Shown here: in pieces, positions 8,901 to 17,862 of the stretch
Numbering within the stretch: the stretch's first letter is position 1
How the letters are laid out: the number at the start of each line of letters is the position of its first letter
Source: JBBTCX01 sp964494205
Lineage (GTDB): Bacteria; Planctomycetota; Phycisphaerae; UBA1845
NCBI GenBank assembly: GCA_964494205.1
Contig: CAZBRD010000004.1
Span: 1-64,000, forward strand
DNA: 64,000 nt
Reading direction: 5' to 3'
Translations under genes and position numbers: made by a program
The notes under the pieces: model-generated
What the model was told of the DNA's origin: nothing
Seen by the model: the letters and a program-made list of their open reading frames with translations, nothing else
Database searches by the model: none

Positions 8901-9159
8901 CTGCTTTCTCCTGCATGGTGATGGCGACGCCCACGCGGTTGAGGTAATCGTCGCGACGGGCCTGATTGTTCGCGTTCAACTTGGAGCGATCGATACCGAC
9001 GAGGACTTGTTGAGCTTCGACGTAGTTGCTTTCGTCGAAGAGCTTGATCGCTCGATCGAGGTCCGCTGCGGGTTCGGCAGCGGTGTTCGCGAAACTAGTC
9101 GCGGACAGGGACAGAGCGAACACAATAACAACGCTGCTAGTTATCCATCGACTTAGCAA
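5959..9159 (-). CDS. Outer-membrane secretin with N-terminal TPR/coiled-coil region (PilQ/GspD-like)
   Basis: A 1066-residue protein. The start is a TTG at 9159 with GGAGG six bases upstream, followed by a signal peptide (MLSRWITSSVVIVFALSLSATSFA). TPR-like helices cover about 30-130 and 195-245; a long charged coiled coil follows (about 270-420), then another TPR-like stretch (YDGAINTYKQIIVIDPKYKPA). A secretin short domain sits near 480-560 and the beta-barrel secretin domain at about 690-1040, with the hallmark VPDGGTLLVGGQK and the ending LLKRLYNSRSM...LLILVKPKI. It would form the outer-membrane gate of a type IV pilus or type II secretion machine. It is the last gene of the pilM-like cluster, at the PilQ position, though separated by a 308-base gap. 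The soluble front is much longer than in proteobacterial PilQ, typical of planctomycetes. Confidence 0.9.
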   Translation of the reverse strand: MLSRWITSSVVIVFALSLSATSFANTAAEPAADLDRAIKLFDESNYVEAQQVLVGIDRSKLNANNQARRDDYLNRVGVAITMQEKAVRDLEDAELAISNNEKDKGVRLLESVIANEYSGEALRRAAKMKLNDVKGATPDAGGAAKNEQPIPPPTQPKPGESVQATTKTTEKVEVISPMAQQPEQPAPPPVRPQDVERARALTLEGDEFREASRYDDALARYEEALALVPGYPEAVAGLQLIADHVANAAPGGRTSDMLTRVRVETEISWQRAVVEYRDAERQIRLHVSNAEFDQANQLLIRARQIVESSKQFAEPVTKYESLRDELSQLEQSVYNDERVYNEQKVRDTQVQLEILRKQKIDRVKEERDRQIEALMEQAAQMKKEGDYDGAINTYKQIIVIDPKYKPARWSLDDAENANQYRREKKIRDTMYEQQRGTFIEVEEAKIPWYEQLRYPSDWPEIINKPERSRGGRSRRDALLFGSLDKPIRVDFKREPFENVIERLATANDVNILINWADLERAGVQRDAKIDLNLPKEITLKRALTEAFSQAGKGMVDVGYDVGDGVISVATQETLDRHTYVAVYDIADLLMEVPNFNDAPMSDLRNAEIKRPVLKTSATAQMSEKPWRVGDDDDDEAEPLDPERLDRLKEIMDLIQTNVEKDSWFSQTGKGSMREFNNQLVVTQNSSAQRQIADLLGKLREQRAIQISIEARFLTVSSHYLEELGIDLDIILNAGNAGFDYLPTGGGPLTDAVTGAPVLLPRSFSKIGTTPATPAFGNALAADPNAGNQPFGTVGAVPQRGGGSGSQFTPVPISNGVSSITDPRNLGSDIPGSFAGTPIPPAFNLFGSFLDNIQVDFLIRATQADSRTTVLTAPRLVLFNGQRSWVAVTIQQNFVSQLTPVVATGAVAQAPQIGTIDAGAVLDVQATVQNDRRYICMTLRPGVTRLLDLQTIPFSGGAGGGGFGGGAANQAFIQIPTLSSQRLQTTVCVPDGGTLLVGGQKLASETEIEAGVPGLSKIPLLKRLYNSRSMVKDEQTLLILVKPKIFIQSEQEESAFPSFGTASAARN

Positions 9160-9467
9160 GGCAACCTCCGCAACTAACGTAAGAGCCCAAGCGCGGCCCG
9201 GTAGGGTTCAACCGGTGTGGGCACAGCGCCATAGGTCAGTTTCTCTGCCATCCATCGGTGACTTCGGACGCGGCCCGTCCGTCGACACAGCGACGCTCGT
9301 AGTCGGTGATTCGGGACCACGACCATAGGTCCGTTACACCTGCGTGACGCGGGATTCTAAGGACCATCCCCAGACCCCGCAAGGTATTCCATTCCAATCA
9401 ACGTATGCGTTTCTGCTTTGAGGGATACCCGAGTTTTCCCTCTGCAGTGTGCGGTGCGCCTGCCGCT
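9160..9467. other. Gap inside the pilus cluster
   Basis: About 308 bases between the PilP-position gene and the secretin. I see no gene, no dispersed repeat and no clear terminator; only the GGAGG ribosome site of the secretin next to 9160. It may hold a separate secretin promoter. Confidence 0.5.
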
Positions 9468-11300
9468 TTAGGGTTTCTCTTTTTCGGGCTTATAGACCAA
9501 ACCTCTAGTTTCGGTGAGGACGGGGCTAACCTTGTCCAGCGACTCAAATCGCTCTTCCAGTTCCCCTTGGTCATTGACCAAGAGGATCGCCGCGGTCGGC
9601 GCAACTTTTCCGAACTTCACGCCCGTCTTGCCGGTCTTCTGCCGTTCCCGGAATGGTCGATCGAAGTCGATGTCGGCGATCATTCGCTGAGTGTCGAAAT
9701 TGACGTTGGGTTCGGCAAGCTTTCCATCGATGCCCTGAACCACCACACGTGCCTCAGTCTTCACCCACTCGCCGACTTTCTTTTCGATACGAGAGCTGGA
9801 CTTCGGCTTGACCCAGTAACCACCAAACCAGGTGAATATCTCCATGCTGACCGAATCGCGTTCTTTGGAGCTGGAAGTAGCAAAATATGCTGTCATTGGC
9901 GGAATGGTCACAATCTCCGATGGCGGCGACCAATCACCGCGGAGGAGGACGACTTCAGCGTCGTGCGGTTTCGCGAACTGATCGGGTTCACCTGTTCGCG
10001 GATTGTACACCACGGGACGGATGCGGAATTGATAAGACTTACCCGGCGTAAGGCTTCCGGGTTTGCCGTCGATCGCCCAGACCAACTGCTTCGGCAATGG
10101 TTCGCGCTTCCCAGTGGTCGCTAGCGCTTTTGTGTTCTGTTTACACTTGTTGTATGTGATATCGTCAATGAGCTGACGGGTCTGCGTCAGAAGAGTTCGA
10201 GCAATATTCTTGTCTGCTCCCGACAAGCTCGTATCAGATTCGATATCTGTAACGTCTTTGAGAACCGACTTTGCTCCTTCGGAATCACAACTGTCCTTCG
10301 CCGTCTTCAATCGGTCTGCCAAGTTAGAAAGCTTCTTTGCGTTCGTAATCTCAACGGTACGACTGTCGATGGCGAGGCAAGGATAACGATTGCTCAAATT
10401 GGCGGATGGCTGTGCCTGATTTGGGAATAGGAATTCATCATCCATCAGTAACACGTCGCGCTCTTTCAACGGCTTAACGAGCGGAAACGTCCAGCAATCG
10501 CCATTAAATACCTTGCGCATGAGCGGGCGGATGATTTCCATTTGCTTCGCCGGTACTTCCAATTCTTCCGCGAATTTCAGGATTTCCTGGTGATCGGTCG
10601 ACTTGATGAGAACCTTGCCCTCGTCTTCAAAGAGAGGGACCGGGGGGACCGGCGGGATTGTGAATGCGGGCCAAGACTCGACGTTGGTCCAGTCGGAATC
10701 TGACCAGCTTCCGTTTTCTTTTTGCATTCTGCGCTGGAGCTCTATGCCGGCGTGTATTACTTTGCGTCGGGTTCCACCATACTCGGTCGCAAGACGACTG
10801 GACATTTCCGAAATATCATAAATCTGGCCAACGGTTACCCAATCGGTCACGTCTTTGCCTTGCAGCTCCGCGTATCGCGGCCAATCGGGCGGAAGCTCGA
10901 TCGTGGAGCGGCCGTATTTCAATTCTGGTGCGGGCAGTTGCACGACCCGTGCGATGCCCGCGGCTCCGATGCGCGATTGAGTGTCCACTACGGGAACGAT
11001 GGGCAGGAATGGCGTGGCGGCCGGCAATTCGGCCAGCGCGATTGTCGTTTTGAAATCGGGCTTCGGAACGGGCTCCGGCTCCGGCGGTTTCTTATTACGG
11101 ACGGAAGCGAGCACGTCGTCGGCCTTTTGCGCGACTTTTGAATCGATGTTGGCCGGCGTGACAACTTCCTGACCGAACTCCAGTTTGTTCGGCGTCGAAA
11201 AGAGATAGGTGGCCACCACACCGAGCAGGAGCAGACCGGTGATACCCAGCACTGCCTTTTCAACGTGGCGTTCTATCGGATTGACGAGTTGCTTTGCCAT
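9468..11300 (-). CDS. Pilus-cluster membrane protein in PilP position
   Basis: A 610-residue protein with a short cytoplasmic tail, one membrane helix at about 17-34 (VLGITGLLLLGVVATYLF) and a large periplasmic part. A Pro-rich linker (KKPPEPEPVPKP) follows the first 80 residues; later segments include a fibronectin-like strand pattern (PGKSYQFRIRPVVYNPRTGEPDQ) and a C-terminal PTAAILLVNDQGELEERFESLDKVSP, which reads like the beta-domain of PilP-type pilotins. I know no named family. Gene order PilM/N - this cluster's PilO-like - this protein - secretin places it where PilP, the link from the inner-membrane ring to the secretin, is found. It starts 34 bases after the preceding stop. Confidence 0.7.
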   Translation of the reverse strand: MAKQLVNPIERHVEKAVLGITGLLLLGVVATYLFSTPNKLEFGQEVVTPANIDSKVAQKADDVLASVRNKKPPEPEPVPKPDFKTTIALAELPAATPFLPIVPVVDTQSRIGAAGIARVVQLPAPELKYGRSTIELPPDWPRYAELQGKDVTDWVTVGQIYDISEMSSRLATEYGGTRRKVIHAGIELQRRMQKENGSWSDSDWTNVESWPAFTIPPVPPVPLFEDEGKVLIKSTDHQEILKFAEELEVPAKQMEIIRPLMRKVFNGDCWTFPLVKPLKERDVLLMDDEFLFPNQAQPSANLSNRYPCLAIDSRTVEITNAKKLSNLADRLKTAKDSCDSEGAKSVLKDVTDIESDTSLSGADKNIARTLLTQTRQLIDDITYNKCKQNTKALATTGKREPLPKQLVWAIDGKPGSLTPGKSYQFRIRPVVYNPRTGEPDQFAKPHDAEVVLLRGDWSPPSEIVTIPPMTAYFATSSSKERDSVSMEIFTWFGGYWVKPKSSSRIEKKVGEWVKTEARVVVQGIDGKLAEPNVNFDTQRMIADIDFDRPFRERQKTGKTGVKFGKVAPTAAILLVNDQGELEERFESLDKVSPVLTETRGLVYKPEKEKP

Positions 11301-11334
11301 ATCAGTGATTCATCCGAAGTTTCTTAAGTTGCAA

Positions 11335-12669
11335 TCAGCCTTCTTTGTTTTCGCCCCCGGCGGGCTCGGCCGGTTCCGGGCATTCGACGCCAGTCGCCTC
11401 GCAGACGGTGGGCGGCATCAGGCGGCGGAATTCTGAGAATGTCTTCTCACCTTCGCCGACACCGCCGGAGACGAAGATCGCCTCGAAATCCATAACGACG
11501 TTCACGACCGGTTCCGGGCCGTAAATTTTTCCTTTCATTCCGCGGTTTGGCGGAACGCGGCGGTAATCGATTCGAAGGTTGTTGTAAAAGTGATTGCTGG
11601 TGAGCTTTTCAACGAACTTCAGGAGATCCCGCTGGTCAGCAACCATCTTGACCGTGAAGTGAATCACGTCGTACTCAGCGCTGGAGCACGTCTGCGTGAA
11701 GAATAGTGTGCAAGAATCGGGCGGGTCGGCGGCGTTGTATCCACCGGGAGCGGCGGGTTGGCTTGCCGATTCCGGCTTCTCTTCCACGAAGCCATGCTTG
11801 ACGCGAAGGGAAATCAACTCCTTGATGGGCAGGTTTGCGACCCAGGTATCTCGTCTTCGGGTTTCTTCGGGGAACTGCTCCGAAGCTTCTTTGTTGGTGG
11901 CGACGATGGCGTCGACGACGTCCTTCTGTATCCAGTAGCCGACCTGCGCCCACCAGCATTCGTCGATCTCGGGCGCTTCCAAAGTGGCCTTCGGCACCAT
12001 CTTGTCGTCGAATTGGAGACTCGAGACCTTTTCTTTGTTGCCTGCTTTGACGTTGTCCCAACGGATGGCGTAGGTATCGATTTGCTGAGCTTTGGCGATG
12101 GACGCGCGTTCTTCGGGCAATGTGCGGGCACCGTCGGGCGTGAGTACGCCGGCTTCGTTGTGCGTGGGGCCGATGGGCGGAGGGGGCGGCTGCGACGGGT
12201 CCTTCTCCTGCTGCGCCCTCTTGTACCTCTCCTCCTCGATCTTGTCTTCCCAAAAACGTATTTCTGTTGCGTCCGGCGGTTCACCCGGGCGAAGCGACAT
12301 GAACAACTCCGTCATCGCTTGCATGTATTTCTTCTGGAATTCCGTTCGCTTTTCGGTATTGCCGTCGGGAAAGACCCCGTCCACCAGCGGTTTGAACTGG
12401 TGAAGGCTCGCTGCCTTGCCCACAACCTCATCGCGACTCTGTTTGATTTCGCGGATGTGTTTTTCGGCGGCTTCTATGAACTTACCGTTCGCGGATTGAT
12501 TTTGAACGGAACCAAGGCCGGTGTAGATAGTCTCGGCTGCTTTCATTTGCTCAAGGACTTTGGGCATCGCCATGTAGCCCGTGACCATGAGGCCGATTCC
12601 GATGAGTGCGCCGACGGCGCAGAGAATCAGGAAAAGCTGCCTGCGAAGAAAATCGACTACTGATGACAC
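11335..12669 (-). CDS. PilO-position inner-membrane protein
   Basis: A 444-residue protein with an N-terminal membrane anchor (about 11-34, FLILCAVGALIGIGLMVTGYM), then a helical/coiled-coil stretch to about 140, a proline stretch (DPSQPPPPPIGP) and a C-terminal alpha/beta part (YDVIHFTVKMVADQRDLLKFVEKLTSNHFYNNLRIDYRRV) that matches the ferredoxin-like fold expected of PilO/GspM-type proteins. Its place directly after the PilM/N fusion gene (70-base gap) supports a PilO role in the inner-membrane alignment ring. It is roughly twice the length of a classical PilO. Assignment is from topology and order, not from clear sequence identity. Confidence 0.7.
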   Translation of the reverse strand: MSSVVDFLRRQLFLILCAVGALIGIGLMVTGYMAMPKVLEQMKAAETIYTGLGSVQNQSANGKFIEAAEKHIREIKQSRDEVVGKAASLHQFKPLVDGVFPDGNTEKRTEFQKKYMQAMTELFMSLRPGEPPDATEIRFWEDKIEEERYKRAQQEKDPSQPPPPPIGPTHNEAGVLTPDGARTLPEERASIAKAQQIDTYAIRWDNVKAGNKEKVSSLQFDDKMVPKATLEAPEIDECWWAQVGYWIQKDVVDAIVATNKEASEQFPEETRRRDTWVANLPIKELISLRVKHGFVEEKPESASQPAAPGGYNAADPPDSCTLFFTQTCSSAEYDVIHFTVKMVADQRDLLKFVEKLTSNHFYNNLRIDYRRVPPNRGMKGKIYGPEPVVNVVMDFEAIFVSGGVGEGEKTFSEFRRLMPPTVCEATGVECPEPAEPAGGENKEG

Positions 12670-12739
12670 AATGTTTTTACCTTATGCAAGATTAAGTTTC
12701 GTCGTCTTGAATGCACGAACCAGCCCACACGACAATGCA

Positions 12740-14737
12740 TCAACCGCCATCGTCACCTTTTTCAGGTTGCTCCTCTGCAGCCGCTTCTTCAGGCGGTGCG
12801 AAGTCTTTGAAAATCACGTCGGCCCAGATGCGATAGACCCAATCTTCGGCTGCGGACTCTCCCGTTACAGGATCGAAGTCTTTTGCACTCTTTTCGTCAG
12901 CTGAGTCGGGCCGTCCCTGATGGGATCCTACCCCGCCCCGCTTCGGCAGTTCGCCTTTTCCACCCTGGGTAATCCACACGCGATCGATGTAAAAGCCAGT
13001 GCCCGGTTTGCGGCCATTGGTTCGCAAGGCATCGACAAAAGTCGATTTCACAAATTGCTGGCCGCCAGAGTTTGGCGTCGAGCAAATAATCTCGACAATC
13101 AACCCCGGAACGACCTCGTCGTCCTTCTCCGTTCTTGGGGGAACGTCAATGAGACTCTTCTCCCACGCCGGCTCATTCACGTCGGCCTTATATTCTGTGG
13201 AGAGCTCCTGGATGGTAATTTCCTCGCGCTGAGCGCGGGGCGTCGCCGCAGCGGCGGCCGCGTAGTCGGCTGCGGTGCGGACCGGGGCTTTTTGCTTCGG
13301 GAGTGATTCGTGGATTACCTGGAATATGGCAGGAATAACGGCCTTGTTTTTCATTAGGCCGTCGATTTTCTCCATTTCTTCCTGTTCCGATTTGCCTTGC
13401 GAGGCGATGGCGGTGTACTGCTTTTTCATCTGCTCGGCAGCTTGCAGAATTGTTGCCGCATGAGCGCGATCGGACTGACCACTGCCTGGTCCATCTTCAA
13501 TAATGGGAAGCGCCTGATCTGGTTTCACGTTGACGTCATCAGCACCGAGAGATGAGGCCGCGATCACGCTTGAATCCGTCGTGTAGCGGAACCACATAAT
13601 GCCGCCCGAAAGCAGAAGGCACGCAGCCGCGGCTGCAAACGCCGGACGCTTCTTGCGCCAGACAACCTGCTTTGCGATTTCTGTTGGGAGTAGATTACTG
13701 GTGACCTTGGTCAGCTCCGCTCCTTGTAAAGCCAACCCGTACGCGACCCAGAACGAAGGATGCTGTTCAGCCAACTGTGAACCGGCGGGAGCGGTAGCGG
13801 TCGCGTTTCTGAATGACTCCGGCTTGTCGACAGTCAATCCGAGGTTTTGCTGCAAGTACTTTTGAAGACCGGGCAACAACATCGCATTGCCGACCGCGAT
13901 GACTTTTTCAAACTTCGCCTCGCGGTGCATCGACGAGTAATAGCCGAACGAGCGCTGAAGCTCCTGAACAAGATCAGCAAACACCGGTCGCATAGCCTGG
14001 AAAATCTGGCGGGCGTATTTGCTCGTAGCAGCCGTGCGCTTGAGGTTTTCTGCTTTGGCAAAGGAGAGTTTGAACGACTTCACCAGTGTCTCGGTGAGGC
14101 TGTTGCCGCCGATGTTGATGGTGCGGGTCCAGAGATTGTTCGGTGTGCCGATGATGAGGTCCGTACTCTCAGCACCGATGTCGAGAATGATCGTCGTGTC
14201 CTTGGCCATTAAGCTGTCAAAAACGACACCGTTGTAGACCGCTAACGGGCCCGCCTGAACGCCGATCGGCTCGATGGCGGCCTGCTCGAAGTGCAGCAGA
14301 TGCTCGCGAATCAGTTCGCGCTTCATGGCGAAGATGCCGACTTCGATATCGGGCGCGCCTTCTTCCTGAAACGTCTGGTAGTCCCAAATGACTTCATCCA
14401 TGTCGAACGGGATTTGCTGGTCAGCCTCGTAGCGAACGATATCGGGGATTCTCTTTGGCTGAACAGGCGGCAATTTCGTAAATCGAGCGAGCGTGTGCTG
14501 GCCCGGCACGCTGACGACAATCTGATCTTTCGTGATGTCGTTTCTTGAGAGGAACTTCTCAAGGGCGGCTGCGATCAGCGCGGGGCGATCGGCGTCGGGT
14601 TGGGAAAGAATCTTGGCATGTTCAACATAGTCATGGGCGAGGATCTCGACCTTGCCGTCGCCGGCTGAGCGAAGCTTGATCGCCTTCAGCGCGCAGCGAC
14701 CGAGGTCAATTCCCCAGATGGTTTGTGCAACGGCCAT
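12740..14737 (-). CDS. PilM-like actin-fold protein fused to a PilN-like membrane part
   Basis: A 665-residue protein. Residues 1-350 are the actin-like PilM fold: IWGIDLGRCALKAIKLR (phosphate-1 loop), the DIVRYEADQQIPFDMDEVIWDYQ signature of PilM, DTTIILDIGAESTDLIIG (phosphate-2) and VIAVGNAMLLPGLQKYL (adenosine). A membrane helix at about 370-388 (FAAAAACLLLSGGIMWF) and a periplasmic helical plus alpha/beta region follow, the layout of PilN. In proteobacteria PilM is cytoplasmic and binds the short tail of PilN; here they appear fused in one chain. It is the first gene of the cluster and drives assembly of a type IV pilus-like machine together with the next two genes and the secretin. Confidence 0.85.
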   Translation of the reverse strand: MAVAQTIWGIDLGRCALKAIKLRSAGDGKVEILAHDYVEHAKILSQPDADRPALIAAALEKFLSRNDITKDQIVVSVPGQHTLARFTKLPPVQPKRIPDIVRYEADQQIPFDMDEVIWDYQTFQEEGAPDIEVGIFAMKRELIREHLLHFEQAAIEPIGVQAGPLAVYNGVVFDSLMAKDTTIILDIGAESTDLIIGTPNNLWTRTINIGGNSLTETLVKSFKLSFAKAENLKRTAATSKYARQIFQAMRPVFADLVQELQRSFGYYSSMHREAKFEKVIAVGNAMLLPGLQKYLQQNLGLTVDKPESFRNATATAPAGSQLAEQHPSFWVAYGLALQGAELTKVTSNLLPTEIAKQVVWRKKRPAFAAAAACLLLSGGIMWFRYTTDSSVIAASSLGADDVNVKPDQALPIIEDGPGSGQSDRAHAATILQAAEQMKKQYTAIASQGKSEQEEMEKIDGLMKNKAVIPAIFQVIHESLPKQKAPVRTAADYAAAAAATPRAQREEITIQELSTEYKADVNEPAWEKSLIDVPPRTEKDDEVVPGLIVEIICSTPNSGGQQFVKSTFVDALRTNGRKPGTGFYIDRVWITQGGKGELPKRGGVGSHQGRPDSADEKSAKDFDPVTGESAAEDWVYRIWADVIFKDFAPPEEAAAEEQPEKGDDGG

Positions 14738-14914
14738 AAGCCCTTCTCCGATTCACATGCGGCGGGCTACTGCCATTGAGTAGCGCACGCACGCCATTCC
14801 CATCCGGCCCGCAACAACCGGCAAGCTTCCGCCAAGATTGCCCCTTCGCAACGCTGGGACAGTCGCGTAGAAACGACTTCCAATCAGTACTTGAGGGAGG
14901 TAGATTCCTCAAGC

Positions 14915-16564
14915 ATGGGCGGAAAGTATGTTGTCACGACACTTGGTTGTAAAGTCAACCAATACGAGTCCCAGGAGTATCGCGAAGTTTGCGAGACCAT
15001 GGGACTACGACCGGCGCAACCAAACGAAACGCCGGATATCGCCATCGTGAATACTTGCGCCGTCACATCGGACGCGCTGCGGCGAAGCAGGCAGACCGTC
15101 AGACGTTTGGCTCGGGGTGGACAAACTTCCGTCGTGGTCGTCGGGTGTGGTGCGTCTGCTCAGCGGGAACAAATGAGCAACATCGACGGCGTACTGGCCG
15201 TGTGGGGGCATGATGTCGATGTCAGCACCGAGCTGCGCAGACTCCTGTCAGTGAACCAATCGAACGTTTCGGACTCCGACGAGTTACTGCGTGTCTCCGC
15301 GACCTACGGCAAGCGTCCGGAAGAAAAAGGGTATGATCTACGAATGATTGCGGCTAAATCGTCGGACGATCAAACGTCATCGCGAAATCGCAGCTCGCCG
15401 CGTGAGATTGTTACCACCTCACTCACCGTTGTCAATACTGTAGATGCACTACAATCGAAGATTCATCGCTTCGAAGGCAGGCATCGCGCGTTCCTGAAGA
15501 TTCAGGATGGGTGCGATGCATTCTGCACCTACTGCATCATCCCGCGTCTGCGACCAAACCTGAGATCGAAACCGATCGAGCATGTCGTCGAGGAAGCGCG
15601 TGGACTCGTCGAAGCGGGTTTCAAGGAAATCGTACTGACAGGAATTTTTCTCGGGGCCTACGGTCGTGAGACGGCCATCCGCAAGCGCTTCGGTCGCGTA
15701 AGGCAGCCGCTCGCTGGTTTGGTTGAGGCACTCAACGAAGTCGATGGCCTTGAACGACTGCGATTATCAAGTCTCGAACCGGGCGATGTGGATGATGAAT
15801 TACTCGAAGTCATACGAACGAGTCGCAACTGCGTCCCGCACCTGCACCTGCCGCTGCAATCGGGGAGCGAGCGAATCCTGCGAAAAATGAACCGGCAGTA
15901 TTCTCGGCAGGATTTCCTCGACATGATTGATCGAGTGCGTAACGCCTTACGCGAGCCGGCGATTTCCACGGACATGATCGTTGGTTTTCCCGGCGAGACC
16001 GATCAGAATTTTGAAGACAGCCTCGACGTCGCCCGCTATGCAAAGTTTTGCAAAGTTCATGCGTTCCCGTTCAGCCCGCGAGAGCAGACGGCGGCGGCGC
16101 GCTGGCAAAAGGAGTTCGTGCATCCGAGCGTCAGCAAAGCGCGAATGCGGCGATTGGCGGAAGTGGAAGCCGAAAGCTCACTCGCTTTTCGCAGAAGGTT
16201 GGTCGGCACGGTTGAGCGCGTCATCGTGGAGGCTGGCCACGCACAGGAGGATGAGCTTTCCGACCCGAAGCATTCAATTGAACACACTGACTGGAATGAT
16301 GAACCCTTTCACTCCATCCACAATGCACATAATCAGAAGATTCGATGGGGGCGCGCCGATCGGTTCGTGGCTATCCACTTCGAATCAGACTCTGTGCAGC
16401 CGGGTGATGTAGTTCGAGTTCGCATTAATGGCGTCACGCCGGGGCGTAATCATGGAACGATTTGCCAGTCGCGCGACGTGCGACTTCCAGTGCTCAATCT
16501 TGGTGCATTTGCATCACAACCGCATACACAATTCTTGAAGTCCCATTACACAAGCCTGACATAA
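14915..16564 (+). CDS. mtaB: tRNA-t6A37 methylthiotransferase MtaB
   Basis: I choose the ATG at 14915 (549 residues), with GGGAGG at 14895-14900, rather than the upstream TTG at 14891. Domain order fits MtaB: an N-terminal MTTase domain (VVTTLGCKVNQYES, IVNTCAVTSDALRRSRQTVR, VVVVGCGAS), the radical-SAM core with CDAFCTYCIIPRLR holding the CxxxCxxC cluster motif, and a C-terminal TRAM-like part. The LGCKVNQYES motif separates MtaB from MiaB and RimO. The enzyme adds a methylthio group to t6A at position 37 of tRNAs reading ANN codons. It is longer than the usual ~430 residues because of a polar insert at about 120-170 and a C-terminal extension of some 80 residues. Confidence 0.9.
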   Translation: MGGKYVVTTLGCKVNQYESQEYREVCETMGLRPAQPNETPDIAIVNTCAVTSDALRRSRQTVRRLARGGQTSVVVVGCGASAQREQMSNIDGVLAVWGHDVDVSTELRRLLSVNQSNVSDSDELLRVSATYGKRPEEKGYDLRMIAAKSSDDQTSSRNRSSPREIVTTSLTVVNTVDALQSKIHRFEGRHRAFLKIQDGCDAFCTYCIIPRLRPNLRSKPIEHVVEEARGLVEAGFKEIVLTGIFLGAYGRETAIRKRFGRVRQPLAGLVEALNEVDGLERLRLSSLEPGDVDDELLEVIRTSRNCVPHLHLPLQSGSERILRKMNRQYSRQDFLDMIDRVRNALREPAISTDMIVGFPGETDQNFEDSLDVARYAKFCKVHAFPFSPREQTAAARWQKEFVHPSVSKARMRRLAEVEAESSLAFRRRLVGTVERVIVEAGHAQEDELSDPKHSIEHTDWNDEPFHSIHNAHNQKIRWGRADRFVAIHFESDSVQPGDVVRVRINGVTPGRNHGTICQSRDVRLPVLNLGAFASQPHTQFLKSHYTSLT

Positions 16565-16658
16565 TTGATAAACTGCCTCCGACAAAATCGCGTCAGGCTG
16601 TACTCGAAATTGTCCCATTAATTCTCGAAGTGTCGTCTCTTCAATTTGTGGTGATTCT

Positions 16659-17783
16659 ATGCCCTCGTACAAATGCAAGTGCGGAGCGAAATATAAGCTC
16701 CCTGAAACCTCGATTGGGAAGAAGGCGAAATGCAAGCACTGCAATCTGGTGTTTGTCGTAAAAGATGACAAACAGGCAGCGCCCAAGCAAATCGAGTCCG
16801 ATCCGAATGATTTGTTTGCGGATATCGAAGCTGCGGTTTCTCGCAGTAAGACGGAAACGGCCACAGAACGCGTGACTGTCGATCCGTATGCGGCGATGAC
16901 GGCTGCGTATGGACCGGCGGTTGTCACAGCTACACCGTCAGCCCCATCGAAAGCGACTAAGACACCCAGTGTTGCGACCGGTTACGGGCATGCACTGCTG
17001 CGTGCGTTGCAGTTCCCGTTTTCGATCCACAACGGGATTGTGTTCATGATTATCTGGTTCATCCTCGCCGTTCAGGGAACGATTCTTCCACGTGCGGGAT
17101 GCGTAGGCCTGCTTGCGATCATCATTATCAGTGGTTGGTATTGCACGTTTTGTTTCGACATCGTCGGTGAAGCCGCCGCAAATCGCGACGACCTGCCCAA
17201 GATTTCGTTCGATCAAGGGTTTATGGATGACATTATCATTCCGTTCTTCAGTTGGATCGGTAGCTGGCTTGTGGTACTCGCACCTGCCATCATTTATTTG
17301 ACGGTCAAAGCGGCAGGCATTCTTTCTGACCCGGCGAACGCTTCAATCATTGCCTCGGGAGATTTTGGTGCTCTCGCAGATGAACTTGAAGACGGACAGG
17401 TCGTTTTTTATGTGCTGTTCTATGGGGGAATCGCCATGTGGCCCATGGTTATTCTCTGCGTCGCGCTTGGCGGGTTCAGTACGATCGGGCGGATCGACCT
17501 GCTCATGTTAACGATCGTAAAGACCCTGCCGGTTTACTTGCTAACCGCTGGAATCTTTCTGGCAACTGAATATACATCTGGCTTGCTACAGGAATACCTC
17601 AAGGGAACGATCGTCATGCCCAAGGCCGCGGGCGCGACTTCCTTTATGGACATTTTTGGCATTGTCATGCTTTGGATTGCACTTGCGAGAGGTGTCGAGC
17701 TCTATTTCACCGTCGTCGCACTCAAAGCGATTGGAGCGTATTACTACTATTTCAAAGATAAGTTCGCCTGGTCATGGGGATAA
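16659..17783 (+). CDS. Zinc-ribbon plus polytopic membrane protein
   Basis: A 374-residue protein. Residues 5-31 form a zinc ribbon of the MJ0042 kind (YKCKCGAKYKLPETSIG, then KCKHCNLVF, with CxC and CxxC pairs). An Ala/Thr/Ser-rich linker runs to about 115; the rest has about six hydrophobic segments (IVFMIIWFILAV, VGLLAIIIISGWYC, WLVVLAPAIIYL, WPMVILCVAL, LPVYLLTAGIFLA and the IFGIVMLWIAL region). Zinc ribbons joined to membrane parts of this sort are common in planctomycetes and unassigned. It may sense or handle something at the membrane, but I cannot name a function. Confidence 0.7.
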   Translation: MPSYKCKCGAKYKLPETSIGKKAKCKHCNLVFVVKDDKQAAPKQIESDPNDLFADIEAAVSRSKTETATERVTVDPYAAMTAAYGPAVVTATPSAPSKATKTPSVATGYGHALLRALQFPFSIHNGIVFMIIWFILAVQGTILPRAGCVGLLAIIIISGWYCTFCFDIVGEAAANRDDLPKISFDQGFMDDIIIPFFSWIGSWLVVLAPAIIYLTVKAAGILSDPANASIIASGDFGALADELEDGQVVFYVLFYGGIAMWPMVILCVALGGFSTIGRIDLLMLTIVKTLPVYLLTAGIFLATEYTSGLLQEYLKGTIVMPKAAGATSFMDIFGIVMLWIALARGVELYFTVVALKAIGAYYYYFKDKFAWSWG

Positions 17784-17862
17784 TCCGACCGAGCCGACGA
17801 TTTAGTTTGACGTTTCCGTGGTCACGTGTGATGATCGACCGATTGGCGTTTAACTTCGAGGC

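Noticed and set aside
14790..14850. TGGCGGA-N3-TTGCC on the minus strand upstream of the PilM-like gene
   Set aside because: The spacing between GG and GC is nine instead of ten bases, which normally abolishes sigma-54 promoter activity.
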